Positions 41,056 to 49,986 of a DNA stretch of 64,000 nucleotides are shown here, in pieces; within the stretch, counting starts at the first letter, position 1; every line of letters begins with the position of its first letter. This DNA is from Marsupella aquatica (Eukaryota; Marchantiophyta): contig OZ316892.1 of NCBI GenBank assembly GCA_973895155.1, forward strand, positions 372,001-436,000. Reading direction: 5' to 3'. The position numbers and the translations under genes were made by a program. Under the pieces are notes generated by a model. It saw only the letters and a program-made list of their open reading frames with translations, was not told where the DNA came from and did not search any database.

Positions 41056-44000
41056 TCGCTCGATTGTGGGAGCTGCAGAAGACGGCTTTCTTAGGAGGCG
41101 AACTCATCAAGGACGAGTTCCTGTGGACGCCTACTTCCAATCAACTCGACGATCTTCTGTTTTGCAAAGACAGCGTCGTCGGCATCCGAGAGGCCATCAA
41201 GAACTGCAACGACATACACTGGGAATTAAAGGGTAGCACAGAAAGGTGGACCCAGGCAACGGTGCTAGGAGAAACCTCCACGGCAGCAGAGATGAAGAGG
41301 AAGGGAGCCGTCAACGATGAAGCCACCCCGGCAAAAAAAACGAGGTCGGCGGCACCAAAGAGGCCAGCCGAGCAGCAGAGCAGGAGGCAGGGAGAAGCCA
41401 AAGAGGAGGAGGTCGATCCCATCAAGGCCATTCCAACCAGGGATGACACCTGGAAGGGCTGGGCGGCAACCCTACCGGTGGAGGTGCAACTACATTTTGC
41501 ACGGGAGGAGGATGCATGCTTTACGGCCATGCAGACCAAGAAGTACCAAGGCTTCATGGCCGGATCCGGCTTGGAGGCCTTTGTAAGATTACCATGGCTG
41601 AAGCCGGAGGTACCGGAGTCAGACCTATTAGAATTCGTGGGGTCATGGGAACCCGAGACCAATTGCACGAGGATATATGGGAAGGATTTCTATCTTACTC
41701 CCAAGGTAATTGCCGAAGTGTTTGGCTTGCCGATGGGCAATAAGACCAAAGTTGATACCAGGAAGACCTTGCCTGACAAGGAGTTCCGGTCGTTCCCCGG
41801 GCCATCAACGAAGAATGGCTTCTTCCGGAACACCTGCACCAACCCGCACATAGGAGAGATGATCGACTTCTTGCGGGTGACCATGCATTGTAACTTGCCG
41901 AGGGCAGAGATCGGCAAGGCACAGGTCTATCTGGCAGAAAGGCCAGACCCAAGCCGGGACTACAACGGGTACCTCCTCAACCAATTGAAGAAGATCTTAA
42001 AGGAGGAGCAGCAGGTAATCGGCATGGGGAGCGTGTCGCGGCTTGGCTATCACATGCCGCTGTTGTGCCGGTATGCCAGAGGTCAGACTTTTGCCCCGGT
42101 ACTTCCCCTGCAGGTAAGGGCACCCGAGGAAGCTCCAACACCGAGGCCGTTGGCTGAGAAGCCTCCACCACCTGTTAGTCCTACGATCGAGCAGGTGTTT
42201 AGGCCCAGGAAGGAAGACTTGCCGATGCAGCAACCAGGCATGCAGAGTCTGCTGAAACTACTGGAGAAAGAAAAGAAATCGGCATCGGCAACAACAACGG
42301 CAACGGCAACAATGCAGGACACTACTACAGAGGTAGGCCTACACCGGCTCACAAGAGAAAACCCCTTTGCTGGAGACAAGGAGAGAATCAGGCCGGAATC
42401 CAAGCCAGGTGTTCGAATGTACGTGGGAACCTCAAGCTCCGAATCTGAGGCAGAATTGCCTGAAGCTCCTACCGACGAAGAGGAGAGGGAGAAGCCGGAC
42501 GTCCAAGAAGTAGAGGAGGCAGTGGAGGATTGCAGCCATGATAATTCCGGCTATGGGTCGGACCATCACATTCCAGGAGTAAGGACCTGTGGCCGGTTTG
42601 TCCCCACACTTCCAAGGGTAGTGCGAGGGGACCCCAACCAGCAGAGTAGCCCTGAGTCTCCCCCACCAGATGTTGCTCCCCCGAGCTTCGACGGCATAAA
42701 ACAGACGGTGCAGGAATTTCAGGAGCGAATCAAGCAGGAGGAGGAGGCCGCCCTGGCTAAGGAAAAGGATTTACCAGGAGGAGATTGGCCGGAGGACATC
42801 AGGCGGCTAGCCAAAAAAGGAAGCAAACCTCTAGCCACGATTGAAGAGATCCGCAGGACGGCTTGGGAGCAGAGGCCGCGATGGGCGATGCCGATCACTT
42901 CTACTTACTCCACCTACGCTAAGAATAGAGCCATGGAGTATGGTGAGATGTGTGGGGAACTTGCGCTCGGCATCTTTGGAGAGGAGTTGGAAGTAGGACC
43001 CTTTTTCCATAGGGAGCAGTTGGAGAAGCACCAATTAGAAGAAGCGGTGGCTTTAGAGAGAAGCAAGAAGGACGAGGTCATTCGGCGGCTTAGGAGGATG
43101 GAAGCCGAGATTGAAGATCTAAGGGCGGCCAAGAAAGCCCAAGATGAACTGCGGATTAAACGACATGAGCTGAACATCATGCAGGGGCAGTTGGACACCG
43201 CGCAGGCTGATAATCAGAATATCAAGGATAAACTGACTCAGACGCAGGAAGAGTTGGCCGACACGATCAAAGAGAGGGAGAAGTGGAAGCAAGAGCTGAA
43301 GAATACAGAGGAGGCCCACATAACAGCCAACAGCCGGGCCATGGCGGAGACCCAAAGAAAGGAATGGGCATTGAAAGGGGAGCTCGAGAAAATCCGCGGA
43401 GCCCTTGAGCAGAAGGAGGCCGAGTTAGGGAAATCCTATCAAGGGATTATGGCGCTGCAGCAGGAGCTTGCGTCCCTAACGGCCAGCTTCAAGGCCGACC
43501 TAAGGGAGAAGGACGAGATGCTCGAACAGACTTACGCCAAGATGAACCAGATGGAGTCTGTCATCATTGCAGAGCTCGACAAGGAGCTAAAAGCAACCAA
43601 GGAGGAGAGGACTACCTTGAAACAAGAACGGGAGGAAGCCCAGAAGGAACTAGAGGAGGCACGCAAGGACCTGGATGAGACCCAGGAGGAGTTGGAGGAA
43701 ATCACGAGGAAGATGGAGAACCTCCAGCGGCGGGCCGACAACCAAACGGAGCGGCTGAAGAAACAAGCCGCAGTATTTAGGTGCTTGTCTTCATCAGGCC
43801 CAACTCCAATTGGGGCAACCAAGTTACCAGGAGTGGTACTGGCCGAAGAAAAAGCCGCGCCAACTGCACCAGTGCCGGAGGTAAGTGGGAAGGGGAAGGG
43901 ACCAGCTGCCGAACCAGAAAAGAAGAAAAAGCGGAAACCTTCAGGGTCAAGGAGTAATCCGACTCCACAAGCCGTGGTGACCAAAGAGGTAGAACCAGCA

Positions 44001-44312
44001 CCATCCTCCGACATGAATACGGCAATAGATCCCGCTATGATCACAGGTAGGGATGGTGCGGCCCAAGCCGAACTACTCAATAAGGAGGCCAGTATTCCAG
44101 ATCCGCCTCTTGAGCAGGCCGGGGAGACCGTAGCCGAGGCTGAGGCCGTAACCGATTCTCGAGCCGATGCCGACGCCGATGGTGGACCCAGTCAGGCCGA
44201 TGGAGAGTTGACTCAGTCAAGGGCAGGTAATCTGTCAGGGAATGAGCCTACGGCAGTGGCTGAGGAGGAAGCGTTGGGGGCGTCCATTAAGGATCCACCA
44301 CCGGTGTCGTGA
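40953..44312 (+). CDS. second chimeric ORF1, divergent C-terminus
   Basis: 1,119 codons, with the same junction-made N-terminus as the ORF at 36784 (junction at 41055/41056). It matches the other copies to about base 43590, then differs strongly in the last coiled-coil turns and the tail (about 43590-44200: ATKEERTTLKQ, then an unrelated Ala/Glu/Asp-rich stretch instead of the GVAEAEA repeats), and rejoins them at GGPSQADGE. This looks like a block from another subfamily introduced by recombination or gene conversion. Confidence 0.6.
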   Translation: MPLSRGNGLAKHETCENRLELGGFLGLGSHGTHHIARLWELQKTAFLGGELIKDEFLWTPTSNQLDDLLFCKDSVVGIREAIKNCNDIHWELKGSTERWTQATVLGETSTAAEMKRKGAVNDEATPAKKTRSAAPKRPAEQQSRRQGEAKEEEVDPIKAIPTRDDTWKGWAATLPVEVQLHFAREEDACFTAMQTKKYQGFMAGSGLEAFVRLPWLKPEVPESDLLEFVGSWEPETNCTRIYGKDFYLTPKVIAEVFGLPMGNKTKVDTRKTLPDKEFRSFPGPSTKNGFFRNTCTNPHIGEMIDFLRVTMHCNLPRAEIGKAQVYLAERPDPSRDYNGYLLNQLKKILKEEQQVIGMGSVSRLGYHMPLLCRYARGQTFAPVLPLQVRAPEEAPTPRPLAEKPPPPVSPTIEQVFRPRKEDLPMQQPGMQSLLKLLEKEKKSASATTTATATMQDTTTEVGLHRLTRENPFAGDKERIRPESKPGVRMYVGTSSSESEAELPEAPTDEEEREKPDVQEVEEAVEDCSHDNSGYGSDHHIPGVRTCGRFVPTLPRVVRGDPNQQSSPESPPPDVAPPSFDGIKQTVQEFQERIKQEEEAALAKEKDLPGGDWPEDIRRLAKKGSKPLATIEEIRRTAWEQRPRWAMPITSTYSTYAKNRAMEYGEMCGELALGIFGEELEVGPFFHREQLEKHQLEEAVALERSKKDEVIRRLRRMEAEIEDLRAAKKAQDELRIKRHELNIMQGQLDTAQADNQNIKDKLTQTQEELADTIKEREKWKQELKNTEEAHITANSRAMAETQRKEWALKGELEKIRGALEQKEAELGKSYQGIMALQQELASLTASFKADLREKDEMLEQTYAKMNQMESVIIAELDKELKATKEERTTLKQEREEAQKELEEARKDLDETQEELEEITRKMENLQRRADNQTERLKKQAAVFRCLSSSGPTPIGATKLPGVVLAEEKAAPTAPVPEVSGKGKGPAAEPEKKKKRKPSGSRSNPTPQAVVTKEVEPAPSSDMNTAIDPAMITGRDGAAQAELLNKEASIPDPPLEQAGETVAEAEAVTDSRADADADGGPSQADGELTQSRAGNLSGNEPTAVAEEEALGASIKDPPPVS

Positions 44313-45233
44313 CGGTGCAAGGGCGCCGTTCCTTTTAGGGAGGGCGGACGTGGAGGGAGGAGGCGTGAGTGGGCAGGGCGGGCGCGGATCTCCACGTTTA
44401 GGATTAGGATCAGAACCAGGAGTGGCCCTGACACTTAGCTTAGTGGGATTGCGGTCCCACTGGTAGGAGCAACACTTGTGCTCCTGCCTTGCTGTACGTA
44501 GGTAGATTCGGGCAAGTAGATTACTGTTAAGTAGATTAGGCTTACGATGCAAAGAATGGCGGATCCACTACCAGGATAAGTACCTGGGCAGCGGGGAGCT
44601 CAGGGCCTCTTCTTTAGCAAGTTTTTAGTTTGCACCAGCCGGGCTGGGATCATGTAGTACGAGAAGCTCTCGGTTAGTCATACAGTGACCCTTGTGTATA
44701 TTCATGTTTCCTCATGCCTAAGAGCTGAATAGAGTTGGCCTCACGGCTTAGTTCGCAGAACTTGTGTATGAGATGTACTGTTTGTATGGCAAGTGCATGG
44801 TATGACTCAGTCAGAATGAGTCATTTTGCTATTTGTGTGTCGCATTAACTTGTGTGAAGAGTGCCCACATCAACAGAAGGAAGGAAAGTAAGCAGGGGAG
44901 TGAGAGTTGGATGTGTCGAGCTAAGAGAGGTCTTAGCGGCTTAACCAAGCCTGTTGGGGATCATTCCGGTGGCGGAATCCAAACATACCTAACAAGACGG
45001 AGGGGAAGACAGGGGAAGACAGGGGAAGGCCTATATTAGGCCGGCTACGTATCTCATGACCCGATGAAGGATCTGTCCAGTATATGTGTGTAAAATGTTA
45101 ATAGTAGTAGTAGAAGGTTAGCAGCGTCCCATGCCGCTAAGCCGCGGAAACGGCCTCGCCAAGCACGAAACCTGCGGGAATCGGCTTGAGCTGGGGGGCT
45201 TCTTGGGTTTAGGGAGCCATGGGACGCACCACA
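41056..45233 (+). repeat. 5'-truncated Ty3 LTR, copy 3, joined to internal region
   Basis: Begins TCGCTCGATTG like copy 2 and ends CACCACA immediately before the primer site at 45238. It is therefore the 5' LTR of the element whose gag and pol follow, with its first 496 bases at 31731-32226 split off by the solo LTR insertion and later duplication. Confidence 0.87.
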
Positions 45234-45237
45234 TTTT

Positions 45238-45255
45238 TGGCGCTAGATGGAGGGG
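45238..45255 (+). promoter_or_regulatory. Ty3 primer binding site, element A
   Basis: TGGCGCTAGATGGAGGGG, four bases after the LTR end. TGGCGC... is the usual start of primer sites in plant Ty3 elements; I do not name the tRNA. Confidence 0.8.
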
Positions 45256-45302
45256 GCATTTCTTAAGCCGTGAGATATGAAGTTAGAACGGAAGCGTAGG
45301 TA

Positions 45303-48300
45303 ATGACTGACCTTACGCCGAGGGAAGAAAGAGTGATTCAACGGGAGAGAGCTCGACTGCAGCAGCTCACCGGGTGGCATGATACACAGCGACTGAGAGG
45401 GGCAGAAAGAGCTGGTAGCTCCGAAACTGGAAGTGGCGTCGAAGAAGACATACCAGAAGAAGAGTCGGTAAGGAGAAGTGAGTCTCCAACCGACATGGGG
45501 GAACCAGAGGCACGGCCAGACGAGAGGCCAGGGACCAGATTGAGCCAGCGGTCGCGCATACATTACAAGGCATTTCATGGGAGAGGAGATGAGGATCCGG
45601 ACGAATGGTTGGATGATTTCGAGGGAACCGCTGCAGCAAATGGAGAATTGGCCATCAAGATGCAGATTCTTCCCGGCCTGTTCAAGGGTGAGGCTAGGCC
45701 TTGGTACAGAGCATTAGATGTGGAAGATCAAGCCATCTGGGATATCTTCAAAACACTCTTTGTTAAGGAGTTTCGACCCATTGGAACTTCAGAACTAGCA
45801 GTGCTGAAGTTGGGACAACTTCGGTTCAAGGAGAACAAATCCTTCAGGAAGTTCTTGCAACGCTTTCAGAAACTGGTAAGACGTACAAAGACCAATGCAT
45901 CTGAAGGTATGCAACTTCAATGGTTGGTGAATGCTTTGCCACAGAAGATGAGTTTTGCAATTAGGAAGGAGAACCCGGAGACTTTAGCCGAAGCAATTAA
46001 GGATATTCAATTATACATTAATGCAGATATCACAAGCCGGAAGAAACAGCTTAAGTCTGAGAGTTCCTCATCAGAGGAGGGATCACCCCATAAGAAAAAA
46101 GATAAGAAGAAGAAACATCCCAAGAAGTCTAGAAGTGATAAGTCAAGCTCGGATAGTGGGAGTAGCAAGAGTGAGTCATCTTCTAGTTCTGAAGAAGAAA
46201 AAACTAGGAAAAGGAAGGGCAGAAGGAGAGGGAAGACGAAAGTCAAGATGGAGGCTAAGCCACCAGATAACATCGTAGCCCTTACCGAGCAACTTAAGGC
46301 TATCATTGCAGAGGTAAAACCAAAGAAGAAGGTAGTACAGGAGGATAGCTCTGTATGGTGTGCCTTATGTTATAAAACCGGACACCATAAAGATGCGTGT
46401 CCTAAGCTTAATACTAATCATGTTCGGCATGTGGCCGAGATCAGACCATGTCAGGGAGAAGTAGAGTACTTTTTGGGAGATGCCGCTGATAGTGTTTTCG
46501 GCATCAGTGAGACTGGAGCACGAGACCTATCCAACAGACCTGCATCTCTGTGGTCAGGGTTAAGGAACAATCCAGGAGAGATGTATCCTCGGATTATTCA
46601 GAACCCGTCAGTACCTCCTAGGCCGAATGTGCAAAGATTTGCGGCGTGCTATAATTGTGGTCAACCTGGCCATTTTGCTAGAGAATGCCCGAATGCACGC
46701 AAACAGGGTGATGGACAACCAGCTCAGCTATGTATGGGATGTCGACAGGAAGGTCATATGCTAGGGCAATGTCCTACTTGGTTGGCAGGCCTGGCCGCAA
46801 ATCATAAGCTTTTGCCGATCAAGATCTTACCGCCAGGTACTACCCCCGGAGGAGTTCAAATCAACCACATCGAACTAGGATGGCAAGAGGATGCCGAGGC
46901 AGAGTTCGTACCATCTGATGATGAGGCCGAAGCCCTATCAACCTTCTCAGAGGAGGATTTAGATCATGATTGCTACCGGGTCTCTACTCGATCTACCAGA
47001 AGGAAGGAAAGGTGGGATGGGCTGGCCAAAAATAAAGGGAAGGTTACGGAGGAAAGGATCGACTCTTCGTCAACATCAACAGAAGGAGAAGGGAGGGCTC
47101 CGGCAATACAGGTAAGCCATGAGCCCACCAGTGAAACCAATCCTTCACAAGATAGCGACTTCAATCGAGATCATCCTAAGTTGTTCTACCCCTCTGTTAC
47201 GGCTAGTGTTAAGGAACAACTAAGAGAATTAGAAACCCTGGAGAATACCGAAGCCATTGCCAAGGATGTAAAACGAGCAAAAGCATTGTTTGCTTCGGAA
47301 GACCCAACAGCTGTGGAGACTAGCGTGGCAAAACTGGCCGAATCCAAGACGGAAACACCACCAGAAGAGAAGCCGATTGTTCCCTATGACCTGGCTAAAG
47401 ATGTACTAGAATCTAGAGTCTCGGCAACAGTAGGTCAACTATTGAAAAATAGCCCGTACTTCCGGAAGCAATTAAGGAAGGCTATTCTCGGCAAGCCGAG
47501 ATTACCCAAGGTAGCAACCAGATCCGACGTACTAATGATAGAAGAAGATCAAGGAGCCCCAGCATTACCATTAATGATTCAAGGAGAATTATTACTACGG
47601 GTACCCATCGATGGAGGATCAGGGGTATGTATTATGATTGATTCAACAGCAAAAGGGTGGGGTCTAACACCGGAGATGACTGGAAGAGTGTTGAACATGG
47701 CCAATGGATATCAGGTCATTCCGACGGGAGTGTTAACCGGCATCAAGACAGAGATAGGAGGTATCTTCTTTAGCATTAACTATGTAGTAATGAAGCCGGT
47801 AAATCCTACGTCATTCCGGCTATTGATTGGTAGGCCATGGCTGTACCTAGCCGAGGTAATAGAAGATTGGGGTAAAAAGCAGTTCACTTTCGGGACCCCC
47901 TCTATCACGGTATCCTGGGACACTAAGGATGACCATAGGAAAAGCATAAGGGAAGTAGATGGGTACGACAGTGGACTGGAGTCAGCCGATGAAGTACGTT
48001 GGTTAGAATGCCTCACTAACCTAACCGAAGAAGGTGTCTTTGGACCAGAGGTAGCCCCCAGCGGATTATGGCAAGAACCAATGGAAGGTGACTTGGAAGA
48101 AGAAGACGAAGAGGTCGAGGACTGCTTTACAATAGAATCCACCTTTTTAGCTGCAATTCCGGAGGAAGTAAAGGATGTAGACCAATTGGATGAAACGGCT
48201 AAGTGGGGAGCAGTAGCAGGGACAGTGGATTTTCTGCAGGCGTTGTGGCAGAGCCGACGGGGTCCACAACGCCATCGATCATCGGCAAGGAATAAATACC

Positions 48301-48380
48301 AAGGGATCGGCATACAAGCCGATTACGAGGGCAGAACAAATCGAGGCCCTATTAGAAGCCGAGAGAGCACAGCGGCCTAA
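45303..48380 (+). CDS. Ty3 Gag-protease, element A, intact
   Basis: 1,025 codons. A retrotransposon gag capsid domain at about residues 78-240 (HYKAFHGRGDEDPDEWLDDF); a Ser/Lys/Glu low-complexity stretch (245-320); three CCHC knuckles (near 352 CALCYKTGHHKDAC, 447 CYNCGQPGHFAREC, 475 CMGCRQEGHMLGQC); and an aspartic protease with the D-G-G-S-G-V site near residue 769 and LLIGRPWL downstream. Gag forms the particle, protease cuts the polyproteins. Compared with element B one T is missing at about 48291, so this frame runs 29 codons past the stop used there and the pol frame follows after a 16-base gap. Confidence 0.92.
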   Translation: MTDLTPREERVIQRERARLQQLTGWHDTQRLRGAERAGSSETGSGVEEDIPEEESVRRSESPTDMGEPEARPDERPGTRLSQRSRIHYKAFHGRGDEDPDEWLDDFEGTAAANGELAIKMQILPGLFKGEARPWYRALDVEDQAIWDIFKTLFVKEFRPIGTSELAVLKLGQLRFKENKSFRKFLQRFQKLVRRTKTNASEGMQLQWLVNALPQKMSFAIRKENPETLAEAIKDIQLYINADITSRKKQLKSESSSSEEGSPHKKKDKKKKHPKKSRSDKSSSDSGSSKSESSSSSEEEKTRKRKGRRRGKTKVKMEAKPPDNIVALTEQLKAIIAEVKPKKKVVQEDSSVWCALCYKTGHHKDACPKLNTNHVRHVAEIRPCQGEVEYFLGDAADSVFGISETGARDLSNRPASLWSGLRNNPGEMYPRIIQNPSVPPRPNVQRFAACYNCGQPGHFARECPNARKQGDGQPAQLCMGCRQEGHMLGQCPTWLAGLAANHKLLPIKILPPGTTPGGVQINHIELGWQEDAEAEFVPSDDEAEALSTFSEEDLDHDCYRVSTRSTRRKERWDGLAKNKGKVTEERIDSSSTSTEGEGRAPAIQVSHEPTSETNPSQDSDFNRDHPKLFYPSVTASVKEQLRELETLENTEAIAKDVKRAKALFASEDPTAVETSVAKLAESKTETPPEEKPIVPYDLAKDVLESRVSATVGQLLKNSPYFRKQLRKAILGKPRLPKVATRSDVLMIEEDQGAPALPLMIQGELLLRVPIDGGSGVCIMIDSTAKGWGLTPEMTGRVLNMANGYQVIPTGVLTGIKTEIGGIFFSINYVVMKPVNPTSFRLLIGRPWLYLAEVIEDWGKKQFTFGTPSITVSWDTKDDHRKSIREVDGYDSGLESADEVRWLECLTNLTEEGVFGPEVAPSGLWQEPMEGDLEEEDEEVEDCFTIESTFLAAIPEEVKDVDQLDETAKWGAVAGTVDFLQALWQSRRGPQRHRSSARNKYQGIGIQADYEGRTNRGPIRSRESTAA

Positions 48381-48396
48381 CTCTCAGGAGCAAGAG

Positions 48397-49871
48397 GTGG
48401 ATGAGATGGACAGACACGATCTAGAGCCAAGGCAGGAAGGGGAGCCGACCACTAATTCAAAACCGAATAGACCGGTAAGGGGACAATCTATGGACACCAA
48501 GGAAGGGACCGACTCGGCTAGTCCAGCCGAGATCCCAGTTTATGGAGGTATGAGATTAGAGAGACTGGAAGCCGAACTGGACCCGAATTTGAAGAAGCAG
48601 ATTAATATGATCCAAGCACGGCAATATCGGAAGCTCGACTTAGGAGAGGGAAGAGAACTGAACTTAGGGAGAAACCTAGCACCTGAGCTCGAGAAAGAGA
48701 TCAGTGACTTATTGATTGAATTTCAGGATGTGTTTGCATGGAGTCACCAAGATCTAAAGGGAGTAGATCCAACACTAGGGGAACATCGAATTGATCTCAT
48801 GTTAGGAGCCAAATCATTTCGACAACCAATTCGAAGGATGAACCCGAAGTATTCCCTGCTGGTCAAAACAGAAATCGACAAACTAGTGGAAGCTGGATTC
48901 ATCACTCCAGTCCTGCATTCAGACTGGGTGTCTCCAATTGTGATAGTTCCCAAGAAAGCTGGACCCGATGGTAAACCCAAGATCCGGGTTTGTCAGGATT
49001 ACAGGAAGCTGAATGAAGCAACATTAAAAGACCATTTTCCTTTACCGTTTACTAATATGGTACTAGACATGGTAGCCAGTCATGAACTATATTCATTCAT
49101 GGATGGATACTCTAGTTATAACCAAATCAGGATTCGGCAGGAAGACCAAATCAAGACGGCCTTCATCACGGAATGGGGGATCTATGTCTTCAATCGTATG
49201 CCGTTTGGACTCTGCAACGCACCAGCTATGTTCCAACGATTAATGGTGAACATTTTTCATGATTACTTGAGAAAGTTCATGGAAATCTTCATTGATGACT
49301 TTGCAGTATTCGGGAAGGCATCGAAACATGCTAAATACCTCAGGAAAACCTTCATGAGATGTAGAGAGGTGGGTCTCAAGTTACACCCAGATAAATGTTT
49401 TTTTGCAGTAACCGAGGGGGTGCTACTAGGTCACAAGGTATCAAGGAAGGGCATTGAGATTGACAAAGGTAAGCTAGCAGTATGGCTAGATATCATGCAA
49501 CCTAAGAACATAAAGGATGTAAGATCCTTCTTGGGATGCATTGGTTACTATCGCCGGTTCATCAAGGATTTTGCCAAGCTAGCTTTACCATTAACCAATA
49601 TGCTCAAGGCAGGAGCAGACTTCGAACCCACACCCGAACGAGTCACAGCGGTGGTAGAATTAAAGCAGATGTTAGTAGAGGCCCCAGTCATGATAGCACC
49701 GGACTGGAACAAAGATTTTCATGTTTTTGTAGATGTCTCGGGCTTCTGTATTGGCTCAGTACTAAGTCAGTTGGATGAGAAAGGAAGGGACCATCCCATA
49801 TACTTCGCAAGCCGTCAGCTTGCCGATGCCGAACGGAACTACTCTACCACGGAAAGAGAAGCATTAGGAGT
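48397..49871 (+). pseudogene. Ty3 pol, element A, truncated by insertion
   Basis: Reverse transcriptase (FIDDFAVFG) and the first part of RNase H (VFVDVSGF, TEREALG); integrase is missing because element B interrupts at 49871. The frame lacks an early ATG; GTG 48397 is only the first possible start and true expression is likely as part of a Gag-Pol product. It differs from element B at a few residues, for example DGYSSYNQ instead of DGYSGYNQ in the RT core, a conserved position, so this RT may be impaired. Confidence 0.88.
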
Positions 49872-49986
49872 TGTGATGCCTAGACAGGAATCACTCGGCC
49901 GGTTAAGTGGGTAAAGCAGGAAGGCACCCTAGGAACACCTTAGTATAGTGACAAAACAAGGAAAATATAAACAATTAGGGGCAACC

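Larger units (their letters stand above)
45234..49871 (+). mobile_element. Ty3 element A internal region, cut by element B
   Basis: Primer site, 50-base leader, intact gag-protease and a pol frame broken in the RNase H region at 49871, where the 5' LTR of another copy of the same family begins. The remainder of pol and its 3' LTR must lie beyond element B, outside the window. Candidate target bases at the left junction are GGAGT (49867-49871). Confidence 0.9.

Noticed and set aside
48390-48400. GTG 48397 and GTG 57501 as true pol start codons
   Set aside because: They are just the first possible starts in the open frame; Ty3 pol is normally made as a fusion with Gag.
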